DNA of 64,000 nt. It comes from Prorocentrum cordatum. Lineage: Eukaryota; Sar; Dinophyceae; Prorocentrales; Prorocentraceae. This document shows positions 53,201-63,689 of the stretch, piece after piece. The translations under genes were made by a program, and so were the position numbers. Position 1 is the stretch's first letter; each line of letters begins with the position of its first letter. The stretch lies in contig CAUYUJ010018649.1 in the NCBI GenBank assembly GCA_963575745.1, positions 107,123-171,122 of the forward strand, read 5' to 3'. The notes below the pieces were generated by a model, which saw only the letters and a program-made list of their open reading frames with translations, did no database searches and was not told the origin of the DNA.

Positions 53201-54626
53201 CTATGAGCCTGACCACTTCACCTTGATGTCACGGCCTAGGTCCAGCACGAAGCCGGGCCCTGCAATTCCATGCGCTGGGCCGTTCATGTCGCCCATGTGC
53301 AGCTCCACCAGACATGGGAGCTCGGCGCGCCAGAAGAACCGGGGCGCGGCCGGTGACCGCCCGAAGCCCCAGGCCATGAGCTGCTCAGCAGCGAACTCGA
53401 CCCAGCGCTTCCCTCCAGCACGCCGTCCTGGCAACTGCTTCGCGAGCTGCCAAACGTAGTCCTCGGTGTCGCCCATTCGCGCGGCATTCTTCCAGGACCT
53501 CAGGTGGGCACTCGACCCACGCGTCCTCCTCCTCCTCGAGGACATGGTAGTACGCGTCCCCCGCGTCAACAGTGAAGGTGGGCCATCCGTGCTTCAGAGC
53601 CACGTAGTCCACCACTCGGCTGTCGGCCACGCTGCCCCCTGGCGCGAAGGTCGCCGCGGTGCTCCTGCCATTCGAACTCACGCTCGACGCACCTTGACTC
53701 AGCGATCCTGCACCCGAGGTTCGCGCCACATCTGTAGACATGGTCCCAGCGGGCGCTGGTCCTCTTGCCGGCGGCCTCGCTCCGTTTGCCGAGCTTGCCC
53801 AACCCGTGCTGCTTCAGGCCGTCGAGGGCCCGTCGGGTGGACGCCTCGATCAACTGCGAGTCCGACGCATCGTGGGGATCAGGGACATCCATGTCCCTGA
53901 GGATCTGTTGGAAGTCAGGCCGAACGTCATCACAGCGCTCAGCTGCTACTCCGCTAACTCGAGACCGCGCGAGGGTGCCGCGGTTGTCGCACTCCTCCGC
54001 AGGTCGCTTCGGCGATCGACCCGTCGGGGGTGACTGCGGAGCCACGCTCGCTCGCTGGCGCCGCGGCCCTCGGCGCCATGGGGGCGCTGCCCCCTGCGCC
54101 TCCTGCAGCCGACCGACGTCTGCGTCGCTGGCCCCGCCTGCCCGCTCCCAGCTGGCGCCCCGGCGCTGCCCGCCGCATCGGCCGAGGGCGCCGCCATGGG
54201 CGCGCCCGTCTGGGCTGCTGGCCTGCCGCCAGGGGCGGCCCCAGCAGACTGGGCAGCGGCGCTCGGGTCTGGCCGCGTCTCAGCTGCCTCTTGCGCAGCC
54301 AGGTCGGTGTCCGCAGCGGCAGGGTGTAACAGTCGGCTCGGCCCCGCGCGGGACCGTGCCCTGCCCTTGGCGCCGCCATGGCATGTGCGCGATCGCCGCC
54401 ACGGCGGTGGGTTGAACCTCCGCTCTTCGGGCAGCCTCTTGACGGTCATCGTCGTGCCTAGCTCACCCGTCTCGAGGGCGCATATGCGCCCTTCGGTGTC
54501 GCAGCTCTTCACCAGCCAGACCGCCCTCGCGAAGCCCACGTCACCCTTGTGGTGCACCTTGCCTCTCGCCCTGCGGTTCTTGCCCCTTGGTAGGCGCGCC
54601 AGGGCGGGCTCCCCCGGGGTGGCCAT
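53201..54626 (-). pseudogene. post-integrase segment and reverse transcriptase of element 2
   Basis: The segment after integrase reads HHKGDVGFARAVWLVKSCDT and ALETGELGTTMTVKRLPEER, the usual copia link, then a Pro/Ala spacer. RT appears as RCVEREFEWQEHRGDL, then FAPGGSVADSRVVDYVALKH and GWPTFTVDAGDAYYHV in the next frame. It continues EDYVWQLAKQLPGRRAGGKR, FAAEQLMAWGFGRSP and LVELHMGDMNGPAHG. The catalytic pair expected as HMDD is HMGD, because the first Asp is GGC (53291-53293). DLGRDIKVKWSGS ends the frame. RT activity is therefore lost. Confidence 0.8.
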
Positions 54627-54680
54627 CTCCCCGGTGTAGGCGCGGCCGCAGGGGTCCTCATGCGCGGTGCGACCGCTCGC

Positions 54681-55535
54681 CTAGATCCTCAGATTGGTGC
54701 ACGCCCAGCCCGCTTGGCGCTGCAACCACTTGTACATGGCCGTGCCTGGTCGGACCCTGGCCCTCAGTCGTGCCTCCAGCGCGCTCCTACTCGTGCGGAA
54801 CTGCGCCTGGATGGTGCCATTGGCGTTCTGGGAAGGGTTCGGCTGGGAGCTGAGCGCGCTGGGGCAGGTCTCTCGACAGCACGGTTGGGTAGCTCTGCCT
54901 CGACCTTGTTGGCCAGGTCCATCATGGCATCCTCGCGGTCTGGCCTTAAGATGGCCTCCTGATGGAAGAGGCTCTTGATGAACGCCACTGTGGCTGCCAC
55001 AGTGCAAAGATCAGCGCGTCGGTCAGGCTTCGGGACACTCCGCACGGCACCCGCGTCGGCATCCGCGACCACCACTACCACCTCCTCGCCCTGTCTCTGG
55101 CCGTCCTCGGCGCGGGGGCCCGCCCCCGCGGCGCCGGCCACCTCGCCCTTGAAGAACGCCGCGTCAAACCCTATCACGGGGAGGCGTTCCACCTCCGCGT
55201 CGAGAAGCTCGCGGGGCCCGTCGCGCCAACGTCCCCACTGACAGTGCTCGCACGAGCGCCGCGGTGGGCAGTGCTGGTCCTCCTCGTGGCGCTATCTCTC
55301 CTCTGGCGTCGGCTCGCGGACGTCGGGGAACGCGGTCGGTTCCAGCACCTGCCCCGTCTCCGCCTGACGACTCATCCCCTCGCGCCATAGCTCGCGGAAG
55401 TCACCCGTCGCCGCCCTCACCTTGCGTCTGCCCTCGTATCCGACGAGCCGTGCCCAGCGCTGAGCCTTGGTCCCGTAGTACGGGGCGTAGACCTCCTTGA
55501 GGCGCTTCTGCGTGGCGTCGATCCTCGAGCTTGGT
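54681..55535 (-). pseudogene. integrase of element 2, third catalytic residue changed
   Basis: YIEGLGPSSRIDATQKR, EVYAPYYGTKAQRWARL and a stop in PEER-TAG lead to the core. The core has VIGFDAAFFKGEV (first Asp), AATVAFIKSLFHQEAILRPD (second Asp) and REDAMMDLANKVEAELPNR. After a frame change it reads NANGTIQAQFRTSRSALEAR, then RPGTAMYKWLQRQAGW. Copia integrases have Glu in NG(A/T)(I/V)E; here it is Gln (CAG, 54807-54809). The block ends at TAG near 54681. Confidence 0.75.
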
Positions 55536-55552
55536 CCGAGCCCCTCGATGTA

Positions 55553-56411
55553 TCACCGCCCCAGCGTCTGTGCCGCCTCAGGTGCCTGCTGGCCCTGCGC
55601 GGGCGCCGCCGCCCCCTGCGCCCCTGGTGGGGCCGCCGCCTCCTGCGCCCGCGGTGGCGCCGCCGCCTCCTGCGCCCGTGGCGGCGAAGCTCCTGCCTCT
55701 GGTGGCGCTGGGTCACGCGACCCTCGACCTTCTGGGCGCGGCGGGGGGGCCTCTCCTCGCGCCGCCCCCCGCGGAGCTCCCGCGGCACCTGCCGCGGCGA
55801 CCCTGGCGGGGCAGGCTGCGAGCTTGGCTTCGTCCATCGCGTCGTGGATCCGCGCAGCGAAGTAGAACGCGTTGCCAACTAGCTTCGCGCCCGCGCGCTC
55901 GCCCGTCTTGAGGTTCACGGCGCGCGGGCCACTTTCCCCATGGGCAAACCTGAACTGCCTGCGCGCCAGCGCCCCGAGGCTGAGCGCCGCGTCCTGGGGG
56001 GGCCGGGTCGCTGCTCACTCTGAGGTCCCCCAAGCATGGCTGGCGACCCTTCTCGCCGCCGGCGACCATCGGGATCCGACGGGCCCCGCCGGTGCCAAGC
56101 TTCTGGCCGCTCACCGCGGTGAGCTTCTGCGCAGCGGGGTCTTCCTGAACTGTCGGATGCAGTGATCCGAACGCCTGGCCGCAGAGGTGCTCATCGCTGC
56201 CACTGTCTGCGAGGGCGAGCCCTCCGCGCTCCTCCCCGCGGCAGCCTCCGACCGAGCTCCTGACTCCAAAGACCCAGCCGACCTCGTCGCCGTCGGAGCC
56301 CGCGGCCACCGCGCCCACGGTCCTCCGCCCCTCAGCGCCCGCAGGGGCATGCTGGACTGCGGCCGCCTCTGGGGGCGCCGCCGACGGCGCCCGTGGCTTG
56401 CCAGCCGCCAT
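55553..56411 (-). pseudogene. retropepsin-like protease of element 2
   Basis: After the knuckle the frame reads a Pro/Ala linker, DGDEVGWVFGV, then LALADSGSDEHLCG with the catalytic Asp-Ser-Gly intact (56188-56211). AVSQKLGTGGARRIPMVAGG-like sequence follows. A frame change near 56030 leads to FRFAHGESGPRAVNLKTGER and AKLVGNAFYFAARIHDAMD, then Ala/Pro-rich repeats. The catalytic motif is preserved, unlike in element 1. Confidence 0.75.
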
Positions 56412-56414
56412 GTG

Positions 56415-57346
56415 CCAGCAGTCCTTCTCCTTGTGCCCCTGCTTCTGGCACCAGTTGCAGGTGCCCTCGACCTTGGCGGGGTAGCTGCCCTTGAGCTCGT
56501 CATTCTTGATCCCCTGCTTTCTGCCTTCTTGCTGCCTTCGCCGCCCTTGCCGCCCATCTTGTCACCGCTGCCGCCTTTGTCGCCCTTGCGGCCCATCTCG
56601 TCACCACTGCCGCCCCCCGACTTGTCACCCTTGCGCTTGTGCCAAGGCTGTTGCGGCAGGGCATGGCCCGATATCGCACCGATCTCCATCGGCGCCGCGC
56701 CGTGGCCCGCCGTGCCGCTAGCTGCGGAGACCTGTCCAGACTCCATCCCCTCTCTCAGGTGGGTCCTGAGCACCGTGTGTGAGACCTTGGCGGACTCCGG
56801 AGCGTTGCGTAGCACGGTCTTGCACGGTTTGGGGCTATGGATGAGCAGCGTGGCGATGCGAAACTCATCGCCGAAGTTCTTCCCCGCCTGCACGACGTAC
56901 CTCGCCACGTCGTTGTCCCAGCCAACAAGCTGGTCGGCGAACGGCTTCTGGTCGTCCCACCTGGGGTTGAGCAGGCCGCTGAGCATGGCTGCGAGCCTGT
57001 TGCCCACCCCAGGCTCATACTCGTTCTTGATCGCTCGCCAGGCAACGACACCCTCGTGCCTGCCTGCGAGCGCAACCATCGCCAGCGCCTTGCGCTGGGT
57101 CTTGGTGATCAGCACGGCGTGCAGCAGCTTGCTCGTCGCTGCCGCGCGCTCGCGCATGCTGACGTTGTCCACCACGAGCGCTGGCTGGGCCTCAACATTG
57201 TCGATGAGGTCATCCCAGCCCATCGGCGCGAAGAACGCGTGGGCTTTGATGGACCAGCTGGGCCAGTCCTCATCTCTGCCGCTGAACTCTGGCAGCTTGA
57301 TGTCGCCTCCGCAATCCACCAGCTGCTCTCTGGGCACCGCTGCCAT
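56415..57346 (-). pseudogene. gag: Gag of element 2
   Basis: It starts MAAVPREQLVDCGGDIKLPE, and LPEFSGRDEDWPSWSIKAHA is a typical copia Gag opening. The core continues LLHAVLITKTQRKALAMVAL, WRAIKNEYEPGVGNRLAAML, NPRWDDQKPFADQLVGWDND and FRIATLLIHSPKPCKTVLR. A Gly/Lys-rich linker follows. A one-base shift near 56520 puts the zinc knuckle CNWCQKQGHKEKDC (56418-56459) in the next frame; its C-x2-C-x4-H-x4-C ligands are all intact. Gag would assemble particles and bind element RNA. Confidence 0.85.
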
Positions 57347-57394
57347 GGACAGCGCGCGTCCTCAATCTTCCCGTGGACCTGATCTGCGAACCAC

Positions 57395-57406
57395 GCTCCG
57401 CTACCA
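57395..57406 (-). promoter_or_regulatory. primer-binding site of element 2
   Basis: On the minus strand TGGTAGCGGAGC directly follows the 5' LTR. It is identical to the first 12 bases of the element 1 site and fits the 3' end of an initiator tRNA-Met. Confidence 0.88.
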
Positions 57407-57538
57407 TGGCGGAAGTTACGCGGCTGTGTGGGGGAAGCGTATATTGGGGCTCTTTTTCCTCCAACGCAGCTCGAACAAAAAGGACCTGCGGGCCTGTTAA
57501 GAATTGATGGCGTCCGAATCACACAAGGTCCCGAGCAC
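57407..57538 (-). repeat. 5' LTR of element 2
   Basis: On the minus strand it begins GTGCTCGGGACC and ends ACTTCCGCCA. The 3' copy begins GTGCCCGGGATC. If the first G is excluded the ends are the usual TG and CA, but then the flanking duplication is one base out. Confidence 0.9.
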
Positions 57539-57543
57539 AAATT
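57539..57543. repeat. target-site duplication AAATT of element 2
   Basis: AAATT here equals AAATT at 51490-51494, immediately outside each LTR. Confidence 0.85.
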
Positions 57544-58100
57544 AACTGGGCGCCCCAACTATTCTCGCACGATTAATCATCTGCGGCGCGGCTGGATGGA
57601 CACCCCTGGCAGCCCGCCCAACGGCGCGGGAAGTGGACGACGCTCCCTTCTCAACCCTGTCACATGCAAACGAACAGTCAGCATTGCGACCATCAACGTT
57701 GATCGCGCTGTGCTCCATCAGGGTCATCGCCGCGGCAAGCGCGACCCGGCTCGCCAGCGGTAGCCGACAAGCACCGGCGGCCGGGAAAACAACAGAGGGG
57801 CGCGAAGTCGCCCGCGCGAAATTGCCCGCGCGAGATTGCCCGCACCAGCTCGCACGCACGAAATGGCCCAGAGCTGCCGCCCAGGATGGCCGCAAGGAAA
57901 TGTCCAAACATTGATTCCCTGGACTCGTCTGACCGCGCCAGTAGCGCAGTAGCGCCTGCGAGCGCTCAAAAAACCAGAAACCGACACATGTTACGCCACG
58001 CGCATACATGTCGAGGCACGACAGCCACGGCAATCGGATCCCTCAGCGTGCTGCGGCGCCACCTGCGCAGTCAAAGGAACCCCATTTCGTTTTGAAAATA
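57544..58100. other. flank right of element 2
   Basis: A small repeat CGCG(C)GA(A/G)ATTGCCCGC occurs about three times at 57810-57850. Frames on both strands lack motifs. Confidence 0.45.
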
Positions 58101-58104
58101 CGCT

Positions 58105-58530
58105 GTCTTTGCAAAAGGGGCCAAAATCGTTGATTTTCATTGTTTTTTTCGATGTTTTTTTTGCGTTCTGGCTTTTTCGGCTTCCGGACGCTCCAAGACG
58201 GCCCAAGAGGCCCCCAAGACCGCTCTCAGACGGCCCACGAGGCTCCCAAGACGGCCCCGGAACGGCCCAGGAGGGCCCCCAAGACGGCCCAAGTGCCGCC
58301 CAAGACGGACCAAGAGGCCCCAAGACGGGCCCAAGAGGGGCTCAAGAGGAGAACCGAGAACTGAAAAATCGAGCCCTCCGCCCCAGAAGGCGCCCAGGAG
58401 GCCCCAAAAAGGCCCCAAGAGGCCCCCAAGAGGCCCCCAAGACGCCCCAAGAGGCGCCCAAGAGGCCCAAAAGAGGCCCCAAGAGGCCCAAAAACGGCCC
58501 CCAAGAGGCCCCGAAACTCGGCTAGCCCAC
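58105..58530 (+). repeat. diverged satellite cassette, copy D
   Basis: AAAATCGTTGATTTTCATTG and a T-rich stretch resemble the 78-bp block. Then about 30 units of 10-12 bp follow, of the kind CCCAAGA(G/C)GGC, to 58515. The 25-28-bp tier is missing. Confidence 0.7.
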
Positions 58531-58677
58531 AACGGTGCGACAATATGGGCCGGCGGAATGAGCGAAGCGATTAAATACAAGACACCTTTCATCGACCGAA
58601 CCTCATCTCTCAGGTTTTCGTGTGAGAAAAGGTATGCCTGAAACCTTGCTCGATCCACAGTCTTGCGGGCAGTACCT

Positions 58678-58856
58678 ACATCCATATCCAGAGCGTCGTG
58701 GACTTTTTGGGAAGAGGTGCCGCAACGCCGAGGCGCACTGGATATAGATAAAATCAAGCCTCCTGGGGCCAGAGTTTTATCCATATCCAGTGCGTCTACG
58801 GTTTCTGGGGAAGAGAGCCCAAGAATCCAAGACGCACTGGATGTGGATATAATTAT
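58678..58856. repeat. two tandem hairpin repeats of about 75-78 bp
   Basis: The second copy (58777-58855) has arms TTATCCATATCCAGTGCGTC and GACGCACTGGATGTGGATA around a loop of about 32 bases. The first (58678-58754) has weaker arms, ATCCATATCCAGAGCGTC and GCGCACTGGATATAGAT. The arms are nearly identical between copies, as in a small foldback or MITE-like unit. Confidence 0.85.
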
Positions 58857-59167
58857 TGCCCGCAAGTCTGGCCAAACCCGAGCAGGTGGAAATGGCTCTT
58901 GAACACGATGGCCCATTGCCCGATCTTCGCTCGATACCCGACGAACATTCCCAATTTCGTTTCCGAACGAGTGTGACAAAAAACTGCCGACATTGATTTG
59001 CCATCGTCTTGGCACTTACCGATCTGCTTCTCACTTACGGAGCTCCTCCGCCCCGCCCACTTCACTCTATCTATCCGCTGCTCACTGAACTCTCCGCTCT
59101 GGTCGTCACCCGGGAGTGTAGGCAGTCTCGCCGCCTTCGCGCCCAAGTGCTAGCAGCACGCAGCTGT

Positions 59168-59255
59168 CACTATGCAGGAATCTGGCGGCGGAACTCGCCC
59201 TTGCAGGGGATTATGATATTTTGCTAAACCAAACGACTGCGGAGCGGACGGTGCA
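59168..59255 (+). repeat. dispersed repeat, second copy of 25709-25805
   Basis: GCAGGAATCTGGCGGCGG, CAGGGGATTA and AACGACTGCGGAGCGGAC occur in the same order as at 25709-25805. Confidence 0.8.
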
Positions 59256-59572
59256 CGCCCGACTTCGTGCAGGGCCTCAGGGCACCCACAGCATCACTTT
59301 ACAAAGTCGCCCTAAGGCGGTGTTCCAATGTTTCATCCAACATCTTTTTTGTTGACGACCCCTAAGCCGAGTAAGGGCCCACAAGGGCCGAAAATTGCGA
59401 AAGCCTACCGTCATGATTTCTGTCACGCCGCGAACGGTTGGGGAGTGTGCGCTCCCCCCCCCTGGCGGGATGGGCAGGATTGCAGCAGCGCTTCCCGACC
59501 TCTGCAGCCACAAGAGAGCTGTGCTAGCAGCACACTGTAACTTGCACACCAACGTGCAGCCCAGGGAGAAAG

Positions 59573-60052
59573 TCATTGTGTGACCCCCCCGTTTGATTTG
59601 GACGCCTGAAATGGGCACAGAAAAACTGGGTAGGATGCCCAACAACAACTGTTGTCCAAACCTGAAAGACGTCGCGTTTGGGCAGGAGAGATTGTGTCCC
59701 AAGTGGGCAACGACGGCGGCGACGCCAACAGCGAACTCCTGTTCATGATGAGCAAGAGCTGCTGTCGGTATTCGCTGCAGCTCGACCCATCCGTTCCGTA
59801 CCCACTCCAATCGTACCGATGTGAGGCCTCGGGCCCCCAGAGCGGCACTGCCGCCCTTGAGCGCGGCCCCAGGCCCGACCAGCAGACCCGCACCGCCGCT
59901 GGCGCGGTGGCCGCGAGGGCCGCGGCGGCCAGCCCGGCCGCGAGGCGCGCGAGGTGCCGCCCGGACGGCGCGGTCGTGGTGCCCGGGGCGACCGCGACGC
60001 CCCGCGCCGCCGGGCACGGCCCGCGGTCCTGAGGCCATCGTCGGCGATGCAA
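59573..60052 (-). CDS. possible exon with a hydrophobic Ala-rich leader
   Basis: One minus-strand frame reads RHLARLAAGLAAAALAATAP then AAVRVCWSGLG. This Arg-led Ala-rich hydrophobic stretch could be a targeting or membrane segment. Other frames across the same bases are also open (plus 59652-60032, minus 59277-60314), and the rest of the frame has no domain. Weak support. Confidence 0.2.
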   Translation of the reverse strand: MHRRRWPQDRGPCPAARGVAVAPGTTTAPSGRHLARLAAGLAAAALAATAPAAVRVCWSGLGPRSRAAVPLWGPEASHRYDWSGYGTDGSSCSEYRQQLLLIMNRSSLLASPPSLPTWDTISPAQTRRLSGLDNSCCWASYPVFLCPFQASKSNGGVTQ

Positions 60053-60310
60053 AGATGGGTCCCTTCATGAAGGGCAGGGCCTCGATGGATCGGAAGGGAC
60101 GCCAGGTGGCGGACGCTCCGCGCCGCCAGGCACGACCCGCGGTCCTGAGGCTTCGTCGTCGATGCAAAGGTGGGTCCCTGACGGGCGGGCTGGAGGAGCC
60201 AGGGACCTGAGGGATGGGTCGATGCAGGGGCGATGCACAGATGGGTCCTGAGGGATGGGCCAGGAGCCACGAGCCGAGGGCGATGCAAAGATGGACTCCT
60301 GAGGGAATGG
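60040..60310. repeat. irregular repeat around GATGCAAAGATGGG(T/A)C
   Basis: (C)GATGC(A)AAG(A/G)TGGGTCC(C)T recurs at about 60046, 60158, 60231 and 60279, with CTGAGGGA(A)TGGG between copies. Confidence 0.75.
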
Positions 60311-60544
60311 GCACTAAGAGCCAGGGGCCTCAAACAGTATAGCTCCACGTGGGATCCCTTCCTATCCTGAGGGCCCCGTCCCTCAAAGCCCTGTGTTGAA
60401 CCGCCGACATTGGACGTCGAAGTGTCCCGAAAAGCAGTTGGCCAGCATGAGCGGCCTAGGGGCCTCCAAGGGCCCCGCAGAGGCCTCTGTGCACCTCTGC
60501 TCGGAACCCCAAAGAATGCCTAGAACATCAAATAGCCTTAGTTA

Positions 60545-60990
60545 TATGTATGTTATTATGTCGTTATGTCTCTCTCTCTCTCTCCCTCTCGTTCTCCATA
60601 TGTATGTGTATATATACATATATGCATGTGTACATAGATGTGGTGTACACACTAAAGGTATGCAGTCATACACACATGTGCACCAACATCTACACACACG
60701 TGATACACACCTACATACATGCATGCATGCACACAAACATATATTATTGCAGACGTACCATTATACATACCGGCAGACTACCTAGCGTCCGTCATAGCTA
60801 CCGCCCTCCCTATATATATATATATATATACATACATCCAGTAATTCATACATACATGCATACATACATGCAAGCATGCACACATACGTGCGACGCATGC
60901 ATGATTGACTCACTCCATGCGTATACACATGCATGCATGTATACACACATGCATGTATACATGCATGCATGCAAGCATGCATGCAGAACG
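60545..60990. repeat. compound microsatellite (CT, TATG, GCAT, ACAC, TA)
   Basis: CT, TATATG, CATGCATG, ACACAC and TATATA runs fill the stretch. Frames here are His/Tyr/Met-rich artefacts. Confidence 0.95.
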
Positions 60991-61034
60991 ACATAACAAC
61001 AAGATACCGGAGAAAAAAAACAATCAGAATTCGT

Positions 61035-61330
61035 TTGGGGCTATAGGGCTATAGGCCTATGAGGCTACTATAAGGCTATAGGGCTATAGGGCGATAAGGA
61101 TATAGGTCTATAAGGCGATAGGGCTACAGGGCACCTGGCACCCGGGCACCCGGCACCCGGGCACCCGCCCAGGCACCCGCCCGGGCACCGGGCACCCGTC
61201 ACCCGGGCATCTGGGCATCTGGGCACCCGGGCACCCGGGCCCGGCCACCGAATTGGCGGCGAACCTGGGCACCCGGGCACCCGAGCACCCCCGGGCACCC
61301 GGGCACCCGGCCCCGGCCACCGAAATCGGC
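61035..61330. repeat. two adjoining 8-bp minisatellites
   Basis: GGCTATAG-type units (61035-61130) change directly into GGCACCCG-type units (61131-61315). The second part includes two copies of CCGGCCACCGAA(A)T(C/T)GG at about 61245 and 61315. Confidence 0.93.
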
Positions 61331-61409
61331 CGCCGACCTCACCTCAGCTTTATATCCGCTAGGACCCCTACAGAGGCAAGCTCTGATTGGCAACATAAAG
61401 AGAGCAAGG

Positions 61410-61560
61410 CGGAGGTGTCATACAGACAGACAGACAGACAGACAGACAGACTGACAGACAGGCAAACCGACAGGTACATGTATCTGTACATATATATGTA
61501 TGTATGTATATATATGTGTGTATATATATATGTATACATATATACACATAATCGCCACTG
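61410..61560. repeat. CAGA and TATG microsatellite
   Basis: A CAGA run (61425-61475) is followed by TATATGTA-type repeats to about 61552. Confidence 0.95.
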
Positions 61561-61734
61561 TGCCCTTGGGCACGGAGTGGGCGTGTCCTCAGGTCCTTCG
61601 AATAATTACTGGAGCCTCGGTCCACAATCAAACGAATTCTTTAAGGGGCGCGGACCCCTGATCCCGAAAGTTGGCAGGGCTCGCGTTGTGACCCCTGGGC
61701 ACTGGCGCGCTTCCCCGCGATATTTTTCCATGCC

Positions 61735-62135
61735 CGAGAGGGTCGAAAACGGGCAAATAGGGCCCCACAAGGCCCCCAAGACGGCCCACGAGGGCACCGA
61801 ATCGCCGAAAGATCGTTCCAAAACGGCCAAGATGGCCTCAAGATGGCCCAAAAGGTCACCAAAACGCCCCAAAAAAAACGGCCCAAGAGGCCCCCAAGGC
61901 CACAGCAAAACTGCCCAAGAAGAGGTTCCGAACACGGCCTCAAAACGCTCCAAGCAGGCCCAAAGGCGCCGAAGATTGCCCAAAAAGGTTCGAAGACAGC
62001 CCAAGATGGGGGCCCGAAAATGGACACCGGAACCGAAAATCCGAATCGTCCGCCACAAGAGGCCCCAAAATGCCCCAAGAGGCACCCAAGAGGCCTCCAA
62101 ACAGCCCAAAGAGGCTCCGAAACGGTCCCCCATAG
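61735..62135 (+). repeat. diverged satellite cassette, copy E
   Basis: About 30 units of 10-14 bp (CCCAAGAGGCCCC, GCCCAAGATGG, CCAAAACG) run through this block. It is preceded by TTTTTCCATGCCCGAGAGG and lacks the 25-28-bp tier. Confidence 0.65.
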
Positions 62136-63284
62136 GCCCAAAACCCGCAGCCCACGCACGGTGGCGGGATGGGCCGAAGACCGCTCGATTGATTTACTAG
62201 AACCACGCGCGCGTGTCGCGCGCAAGTGGCTTCTGGTGCAGCCCAAACCTACCTCACAAGGTCGGGCGAGGATGGCCGTCGTCCCGCAAGGATCACCATA
62301 TGGGAGCGCAGTTCCTCTTGAACGCTTCCAGAGTCTGCCAGCAGGCCCCAACAGATCCCGCTGCGCTGAGCAGGTGTACGATGTAGCTGTCCGAAGGGTC
62401 TTCTTGAGAGGCCTCTGGGGGCCCGTGGCCAGCGGACCGCCTTCAGCGGTCTTGAAAATCTCCGGGGCGTTTTGAAGGCCCCCCAGACTATTTCGGAGGT
62501 GTCTTCGGAAGTCCCTTGGTACCCCTTGGGCCAATACTGGGCAATTCATGTCCTTTAAAGGCGACCGGAATCAATCGAAGCCGCCTCGGGTGCAGCCTCG
62601 GGCATCTCTAAGGCCGTATTTTGTCCTGCTGGGGAGCGTGAAGATGTTGCACTGCGCGCGGTGGCAGACAGATGGCGCGGCTCACTCTTCCCATGGAGGC
62701 GACGTCCACCACGACGTCGCCACACAGATATTCGCGAACGGCAAATCACCCAGCTGTTCGTTTCCCAATTCGGCTTGCCTACTTGATAGAAGATTGGTCT
62801 CGGAACCCTACTTGCATGTTCCCCACAGATCCCCCGGGTTCTCCAGGCGCCTCGTGCCAAGCAGTGCCAAGCAACGTGGTCGATGGCAGTCGCATCCCGC
62901 TGCCGCCGTTCTTCAACAATGCCTGTCCCCCATGGCCTTCTGACAAACACTTGGATGCTCCCCGACTCCGTGGGTTCGCTCGCCGCTCCCTGGTTCTGGT
63001 TCGACTTGCCCTACGCGCTCAGCCCCTGCAGCCTTTGCCTCAACTCCTGGGCGTGGGCGCGATGTCGCTCCACGTCCACTGCCAGGACGCCTCAGCAACG
63101 GCCGGCCGCTCTGGCCACTCCTGCCGAAACTTTTCGTGCGGTGAGTGCCCTCCTCCCCCGCCCGTTTTCTGCCGCTGTCCACAACCTCCCTCCCACATCG
63201 TGCTGGCGGACAATTGATATGCCAAGCCCCGTGCTACTAGAGCGCTTGCGGATTACCACTGCCGCGCTGAGACGAAACATGTGC
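62136..63284. other. intergenic, possible weak exons only
   Basis: Minus-strand frames near 62913-63225 contain helical-looking runs (for example VLAVDVERHRAHAQELRQRL), but three frames overlap. The plus strand has a Pro/Cys-rich frame (62672-63217). Nothing can be assigned. Confidence 0.35.
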
Positions 63285-63640
63285 GCGCGTGTGTGTGTGT
63301 GTGTGTGTTTGCTTGCCTGTGTGTAAGCGCCTGTATGTGTGCTGCATGTTTGTATGTATGTGTAGGCATGCATGCATGCATGCATGCATGTATGTATGTA
63401 TGGTTGGCTGTATGTACGCATGCATGCATACATGCATGCTTCTATGAGCGTAAATGTATGATTGTTTAAATACGTGGATGTACGTGTGCATGTGTGTGTA
63501 TGCATGATTGCATGATGTTGCGTGTGCATGCACGTACGTATGTATGGATGCATGTATGGATGTATGTATTCCTGTTTGTGGTTATATGTTTGCGTGTATG
63601 TACGCATGCATGCATGCATACGTGCACGTAGGAGAGAGCG
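63285..63640. repeat. compound microsatellite (GT, GCAT, TATG)
   Basis: GTGTGT, GCATGCAT and TATGTATG runs fill the stretch; minus-strand frames are His/Thr-rich artefacts. Confidence 0.95.
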
Positions 63641-63689
63641 CGTTTCATGGGAGCTTGCTTTGGGAACATTCGGCGGCGCGTTTCGAAAG

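Larger units (their letters stand above)
51495..57538 (-). mobile_element. Ty1/copia LTR retrotransposon, element 2, complete in layout but inactive
   Basis: The element is about 6.0 kb on the minus strand, bounded by LTRs of equal length (132 bp) and by AAATT on both sides (51490-51494 and 57539-57543). A primer site abuts the 5' LTR. The internal order is Gag with zinc knuckle, protease with DSGS, integrase, RT, RNase H and a membrane segment. Lesions include frame changes in gag, protease and RT, a Gln for the third integrase acid, and Gly for the first Asp of the RT catalytic pair. It resembles element 1 in order but belongs to a different lineage, with no methyltransferase-like part and a shorter spacer. 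Confidence 0.92.

Noticed and set aside
60545-60996. His/Tyr/Thr-rich frames
   Set aside because: They are microsatellite translation.
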